In this document: positions 60,883-64,000 of the stretch, one piece after another
Numbering within the stretch: the stretch's first letter is position 1
Layout: the number at the start of each line of letters is the position of its first letter
Source of the DNA: Altererythrobacter sp. C41
GTDB taxonomy: Bacteria; Pseudomonadota; Alphaproteobacteria; Sphingomonadales; Sphingomonadaceae
Reading direction: 5' to 3'
Assembly (NCBI RefSeq): GCF_016803135.1
Contig: NZ_JAEVFE010000001.1
Coordinates: 124,001-188,000 of the forward strand
Length of the DNA stretch: 64,000 nt
Program-made: the position numbers and the translations under genes
Notes under the pieces: generated by a model
Told to the model about the DNA's origin: nothing
Seen by the model: the letters and a program-made list of their open reading frames with translations, nothing else
Databases searched by the model: none

Positions 60883-61772
60883 CCGTCGTCCATTCCGCCC
60901 CCAGGTTCGCCTCCAACGAAGGCGTGAAAGATGCGCTCTCCACCGCGCTCGGCGACATGCTCGTCGAGGCGCACGAGGAGCATGGCGAGATCCTGTTCAC
61001 GGTGAAGCGCGAGCGTATCGAGGATGCGCTGCGCCTGCTTCGCGACGAGCACCAGTATCAGCAGCTCATGGAAATCGCGGGCGTCGACTACCCGCAGCGC
61101 GCCGAGCGCTTCGAAGTAGTCTACATGCTGCTGAGCGTGACCAAGAACCACCGGGTCATGGTCAAGGTCACCGCGTCCGAGAAGACGCCGGTGCCGACGG
61201 TTACCACGCTGTGGCCCAACGCGGGCTGGCTCGAGCGCGAGGTGTTCGATCTCTACGGCGTGTTGTTCGACGGCAACACCGACTTGCGCCGCATCCTCAC
61301 GGACTACGGCTTCGAGGGGCATCCCTTCCGCAAGGACTTCCCGCTCACCGGCTATATCGAGCTGCGCTACTCCGAGGAGGAGAAGCGGGTCGTGTACGAG
61401 CCGGTCGACCTGCCGCAGGACCTGCGCCAGTTCGATTTCATGAGCCCGTGGGAAGGCGCGAACTACGTGCTTCCGGGTGACGAGAAGGCGGAAGTCCCGC
61501 CGGTCGCCGAGGTGAAGACGACCGAGAAGAAGAGCGAAACCGGCGCCGGCGAGAAGACCAACGACAAGGCGGCGGAGAAAGTCGCTCCGGCGGAGCGTTC
61601 GAGCGGCTCGGTAGCCGGGCAGGGCGACGCCAATCCGGCGCCGGTCGACACCGGCAAGGACGAGCCCGGCGCGCCTGCGCCGACCGAGGACCGTCCGGAC
61701 AGGAAGCCGCGCAAGGAAACCGCGCGCGACACCTCCGGCGCGACCGAGCCTGAAGAAAACGGAGAAGACTGA
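60879..61772 (+). CDS. nuoC: NADH-quinone oxidoreductase subunit C with long acidic tail
   Basis: A 297-residue NuoC. The conserved fold runs to about residue 205: [63 protein letters not shown] and [19 protein letters not shown] further 90 residues form a low-complexity Glu/Lys/Thr/Pro-rich tail ([19 protein letters not shown] ...) that is longer than the usual NuoC C-terminus. TGATG coupling links it to nuoD. Confidence 0.93.
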   Translation: MTVVHSAPRFASNEGVKDALSTALGDMLVEAHEEHGEILFTVKRERIEDALRLLRDEHQYQQLMEIAGVDYPQRAERFEVVYMLLSVTKNHRVMVKVTASEKTPVPTVTTLWPNAGWLEREVFDLYGVLFDGNTDLRRILTDYGFEGHPFRKDFPLTGYIELRYSEEEKRVVYEPVDLPQDLRQFDFMSPWEGANYVLPGDEKAEVPPVAEVKTTEKKSETGAGEKTNDKAAEKVAPAERSSGSVAGQGDANPAPVDTGKDEPGAPAPTEDRPDRKPRKETARDTSGATEPEENGED

Positions 61773-62986
61773 TGGCGGGCCTGGTTCAGGAATCCTCGCC
61801 GACCACCGACGGCGAGGTGATCTCCAACTATACGATCAACTTCGGCCCGCAGCATCCGGCGGCGCACGGCGTGCTGCGCATGGTGATGGAACTCGACGGC
61901 GAGATCATCGAGCGGATCGACCCGCACGTCGGCCTGCTGCACCGCGGGACCGAGAAGCTGATCGAGCACAAGACCTATCTGCAGGCGCTGCCGTACTTCG
62001 ACCGCCTGGATTACTGCTCACCGCTCTGCATGGAGCACAGCTACGTTCTCGCGATCGAGAAGCTGCTCAACCTCGAAGTGCCGATCCGTGCGCAGTATCT
62101 GCGCGTGCTCTTCGCCGAGCTGACGCGCATCTCGAACCACATGCTCAACATCGGCAGCCACGTCATGGACGTCGGCGCGATGACGCCGAACCTGTGGGTG
62201 TTCGAACTGCGCGAAGACTGCATGAACTTCTTCGAGCGGGCTTCCGGCGCGCGCATGCACAGCGCCTGGTTCCGCCCCGGCGGCGTGCACCAGGACGTGC
62301 CGCTCAAGCTGCTGACCGACATCGGCGACTGGGTCGATACGCGCCTGCCCGAACTGTTCGGCGACGCGATGAGCCTCGTCATCGACAACCGCATCTTCAA
62401 GCAGCGCAACGTCGATATCGCCGTCGTGAGCAAGGAAGACGCGCTGCGCTGGGGCTTCTCCGGCCCGCTGATCCGTGCCGCAGGCATTCCGTGGGACCTG
62501 CGCAAGTCGCAGCCCTACGACGTCTATGACCGGATGGACTTCGAGATCCCGGTCGGCACCAACTCCGACTGCTACGACCGCGTCATGGTCCGCGTGAAGG
62601 AAGTCTACGAGAGCGCGAAGATCATCAAGCAGTGCCTCGCCGAGATGCCCGAAGGGCCGATCGCGAGCGATGACGGCAAGGTTTCCCCGCCCCGGCGCGG
62701 CGAGATGAAGCAGTCGATGGAAGCACTGATCCATCACTTCAAGCTCTATACCGAGGGTTTCCACGTTCCGGCCGGCGAAGTCTACGTCGCCACGGAAAGC
62801 CCGAAGGGCGAATTCGGCGTCTATCTCGTGTCGGACGGGTCGAACAAGCCCTACCGCTGCAAGATCCGGCCGACCGCGTTCAGCCACCTGCAGGCGATCG
62901 ATTTCATGGCGAAGGGCCATATGCTGCCCGACGCGACCGCGATCCTCGGCGCGATCGACGTGGTATTCGGGGAATCCGACCGGTGA
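61772..62986 (+). CDS. nuoD: NADH-quinone oxidoreductase subunit D
   Basis: A 404-residue core subunit near the quinone site. It has [36 protein letters not shown] and [20 protein letters not shown], with the C-terminal [26 protein letters not shown]. Full length for the family, related to NiFe-hydrogenase large subunits but without Ni ligands. Its stop overlaps a GTG start of a small membrane gene. Confidence 0.96.
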   Translation: MAGLVQESSPTTDGEVISNYTINFGPQHPAAHGVLRMVMELDGEIIERIDPHVGLLHRGTEKLIEHKTYLQALPYFDRLDYCSPLCMEHSYVLAIEKLLNLEVPIRAQYLRVLFAELTRISNHMLNIGSHVMDVGAMTPNLWVFELREDCMNFFERASGARMHSAWFRPGGVHQDVPLKLLTDIGDWVDTRLPELFGDAMSLVIDNRIFKQRNVDIAVVSKEDALRWGFSGPLIRAAGIPWDLRKSQPYDVYDRMDFEIPVGTNSDCYDRVMVRVKEVYESAKIIKQCLAEMPEGPIASDDGKVSPPRRGEMKQSMEALIHHFKLYTEGFHVPAGEVYVATESPKGEFGVYLVSDGSNKPYRCKIRPTAFSHLQAIDFMAKGHMLPDATAILGAIDVVFGESDR

Positions 62987-63162
62987 TCCGCGAGCTGTTC
63001 ATCTTCGTCGCGGCCTTCGCCGCCTTCGCCTCGGCAGTCGCCGCCTATCTGCTGGCGGTGCATGGTCAGTCGAGCCTGAAGGAAGTTCTCTCCACGGCGT
63101 TCGCCGCCGTCGTCGGCCTCTACGTCGGCCGCTATCTGGAACGAAAGCTGATCAATGGCTGA
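62983..63162 (+). CDS. 59-residue membrane protein between nuoD and nuoE
   Basis: A short protein starting at GTG inside the nuoD stop codon (GTGA) and ending 8 bp inside nuoE. It has two hydrophobic helices ([22 protein letters not shown] and [18 protein letters not shown]) with a basic end. It is translated with the complex I genes and may be a small accessory or assembly factor. No name can be given. Confidence 0.75.
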   Translation: MIRELFIFVAAFAAFASAVAAYLLAVHGQSSLKEVLSTAFAAVVGLYVGRYLERKLING

Positions 63163-63823
63163 CCGCTCCCCCGCACCCGATACCCCCGAACTGCGCGAGC
63201 GCTGGGGCTCGTTCGAGTTCTCGCCCGCGTACAAGGCGAAAGCCGACACCGCGATCGCGCGCTATCCGGAAGGGCGGCAGCGTTCGGCCGTCATGCCGCT
63301 GCTCGACCTCGCCCAGCGTCAGGTGGGTGAAGAAACGAACACGCAGGGCTGGTTGCCGCTGCCGGTGATCGAATACGTTGCCCGCTATCTCGAGATGCCG
63401 GTCATCCGCGTGCTCGAGGTCGCGACGTTCTACTTCATGTACAACCTTCAGCCCGTGGGCCGCTTCCACGTGCAGGTCTGCGGCACGACGCCGTGCATGC
63501 TGCGCGGCTCGGACGGACTGCTCGAGACCTGCAAGAAGCGCGGCATGGTGAAGGGCCATGTCTCGGAAGACGGGCTGTGGACGCTGACCGAGGTCGAATG
63601 CCTCGGCAACTGCGCGACCGCGCCGATGGTCCAGATCAACGACGACAACTACGAGGATTTGACGCCCGAACGGCTCGATCACGTCCTCGACGAGCTGGCC
63701 GCGGGCCGCCAGCCGAAGACCGGTACGCAGGAGCCGGGGCGGCACACCAGCGAACCCGTCGGCGGGCCGACGACGCTGAGGGAAATGGTCACCGAGAACC
63801 ACGACTATCGGGGGGAATGGTGA
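63155..63823 (+). CDS. nuoE: NADH-quinone oxidoreductase subunit E
   Basis: A 222-residue thioredoxin-like [2Fe-2S] subunit of the NADH-oxidising module. Cluster ligands lie in CGTTPCMLRGSDGLLETC and VECLGNCATAPM. N-terminal helical region includes YPEGRQRSAVMPLLDLAQRQ. A C-terminal stretch of about 40 residues is rich in Gly/Pro/Thr. The start lies 8 bp inside the previous gene. Confidence 0.95.
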   Translation: MADRSPAPDTPELRERWGSFEFSPAYKAKADTAIARYPEGRQRSAVMPLLDLAQRQVGEETNTQGWLPLPVIEYVARYLEMPVIRVLEVATFYFMYNLQPVGRFHVQVCGTTPCMLRGSDGLLETCKKRGMVKGHVSEDGLWTLTEVECLGNCATAPMVQINDDNYEDLTPERLDHVLDELAAGRQPKTGTQEPGRHTSEPVGGPTTLREMVTENHDYRGEW

Positions 63824-64000
63824 TGCCCCAGCCTCGAATGCTCCAACTGGCCGGGATCGCGTTCATCGTATGCGCGCTGGCCTTCATCATCGGCGGCAAT
63901 AGCGCTCTGGGCGGCAGCTTCGTCGCGATCGGTGCGGCCTTCCTCGCCATTTCCGCGAGCCAGTCGAAGAGCCGCGAGATACGCGAACGGCAAGGGAAGG
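63823..64000 (+). CDS. Small membrane protein after nuoE, 3' end outside window
   Basis: A gene starting ATG at 63823 within the nuoE stop (TGATG), open to the window end. At least 59 residues: two hydrophobic helices, LAGIAFIVCALAFIIGG and LGGSFVAIGAAFLAISAS, then a basic tail (QSKSREIRERQGK). It lies where nuoF would be expected next. Like the gene at 62983 it is a two-helix small protein inserted in the nuo operon. Function unknown. Confidence 0.7.
   Translation, partial: MPQPRMLQLAGIAFIVCALAFIIGGNSALGGSFVAIGAAFLAISASQSKSREIRERQGK

Overview
The window is GC-rich, densely packed chromosomal DNA from an alphaproteobacterium, most likely order Sphingomonadales and probably Erythrobacteraceae. 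This rests on gene content and protein style: ALAS-type HemA, BolA next to a J-domain protein, CobS, the otsB/GH15/otsA trehalose block, an ornithine decarboxylase behind a speF-like leader, and a nuoABCDE operon interleaved with small membrane proteins. No rRNA, tRNA, prophage, transposase or CRISPR array was seen. The only selfish-looking DNA is three families of short intergenic palindromes, often arranged as inverted doublets, plus one GIY-YIG nuclease gene framed by one of those families.

Layout. 1-2013 (minus): bolA, GST, pirin and SDR in one coupled operon, divergent from a J-domain gene (2060-2659). 2949-10623 (minus): a 13-gene block of small-molecule detoxification proteins: four GST-fold proteins, four VOC/glyoxalase-fold proteins, a DoxX-like membrane protein, a double DUF1428 protein, a DUF899 thioredoxin-like protein, an SRPBCC protein and a GFA-family zinc protein. 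It diverges from an HxlR-type regulator (10714-11397) whose start region carries a tandem 17-bp repeat that looks like the operator. The block lies between the bolA/J-domain pair and cobS. 11394-16429: MpaB-like oxygenase, cobS, class A penicillin-binding protein, two hot-dog thioesterases. 16547-18589: a 55-residue peptide gene followed by two paralogous proteins of unknown function; one keeps cupin-like histidines and the other has lost them. This is the best candidate for an undescribed system here.

18818-24605: trehalose metabolism (otsB, GH15, otsA with an apparent AUA start), a protein phosphatase and thioredoxin reductase. 24687-32176: two MAPEG membrane proteins, a PLP dehydratase, and a full putrescine-to-spermidine route by the carboxyspermidine pathway (dehydrogenase, decarboxylase, ornithine decarboxylase), with an alpha/beta hydrolase and a YbjN-like secreted protein between. 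32204-44312: SleB-type wall hydrolase, hemA, murI, plsY, dprA, a membrane protein, topA with a small basic protein, an AraC regulator, and the lepB-rnc-era operon. 44493-54090: pgi, the GIY-YIG gene, an SGNH hydrolase, an HWE-type PAS kinase, an MscS channel, a DEAD-box helicase, a CDP-alcohol phosphatidyltransferase and glutathione reductase. 54245-59817: acyl-CoA carboxylase beta subunit, a small membrane protein and methylmalonyl-CoA epimerase (propionyl-CoA route), a lipoprotein, a thiolase and an aldehyde dehydrogenase. 59969-64000: start of the complex I operon (nuoA, B, C, D, small ORF, E, small ORF), preceded by a Fur-like palindrome.

Glutathione and thiol chemistry recurs: five GSTs, two MAPEG proteins, glutathione reductase and thioredoxin reductase. 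Start-stop overlaps of the ATGA or GTGA type are very common, so many neighbours are probably translationally coupled. Functions are assigned from recognisable motifs only; no database search was possible.
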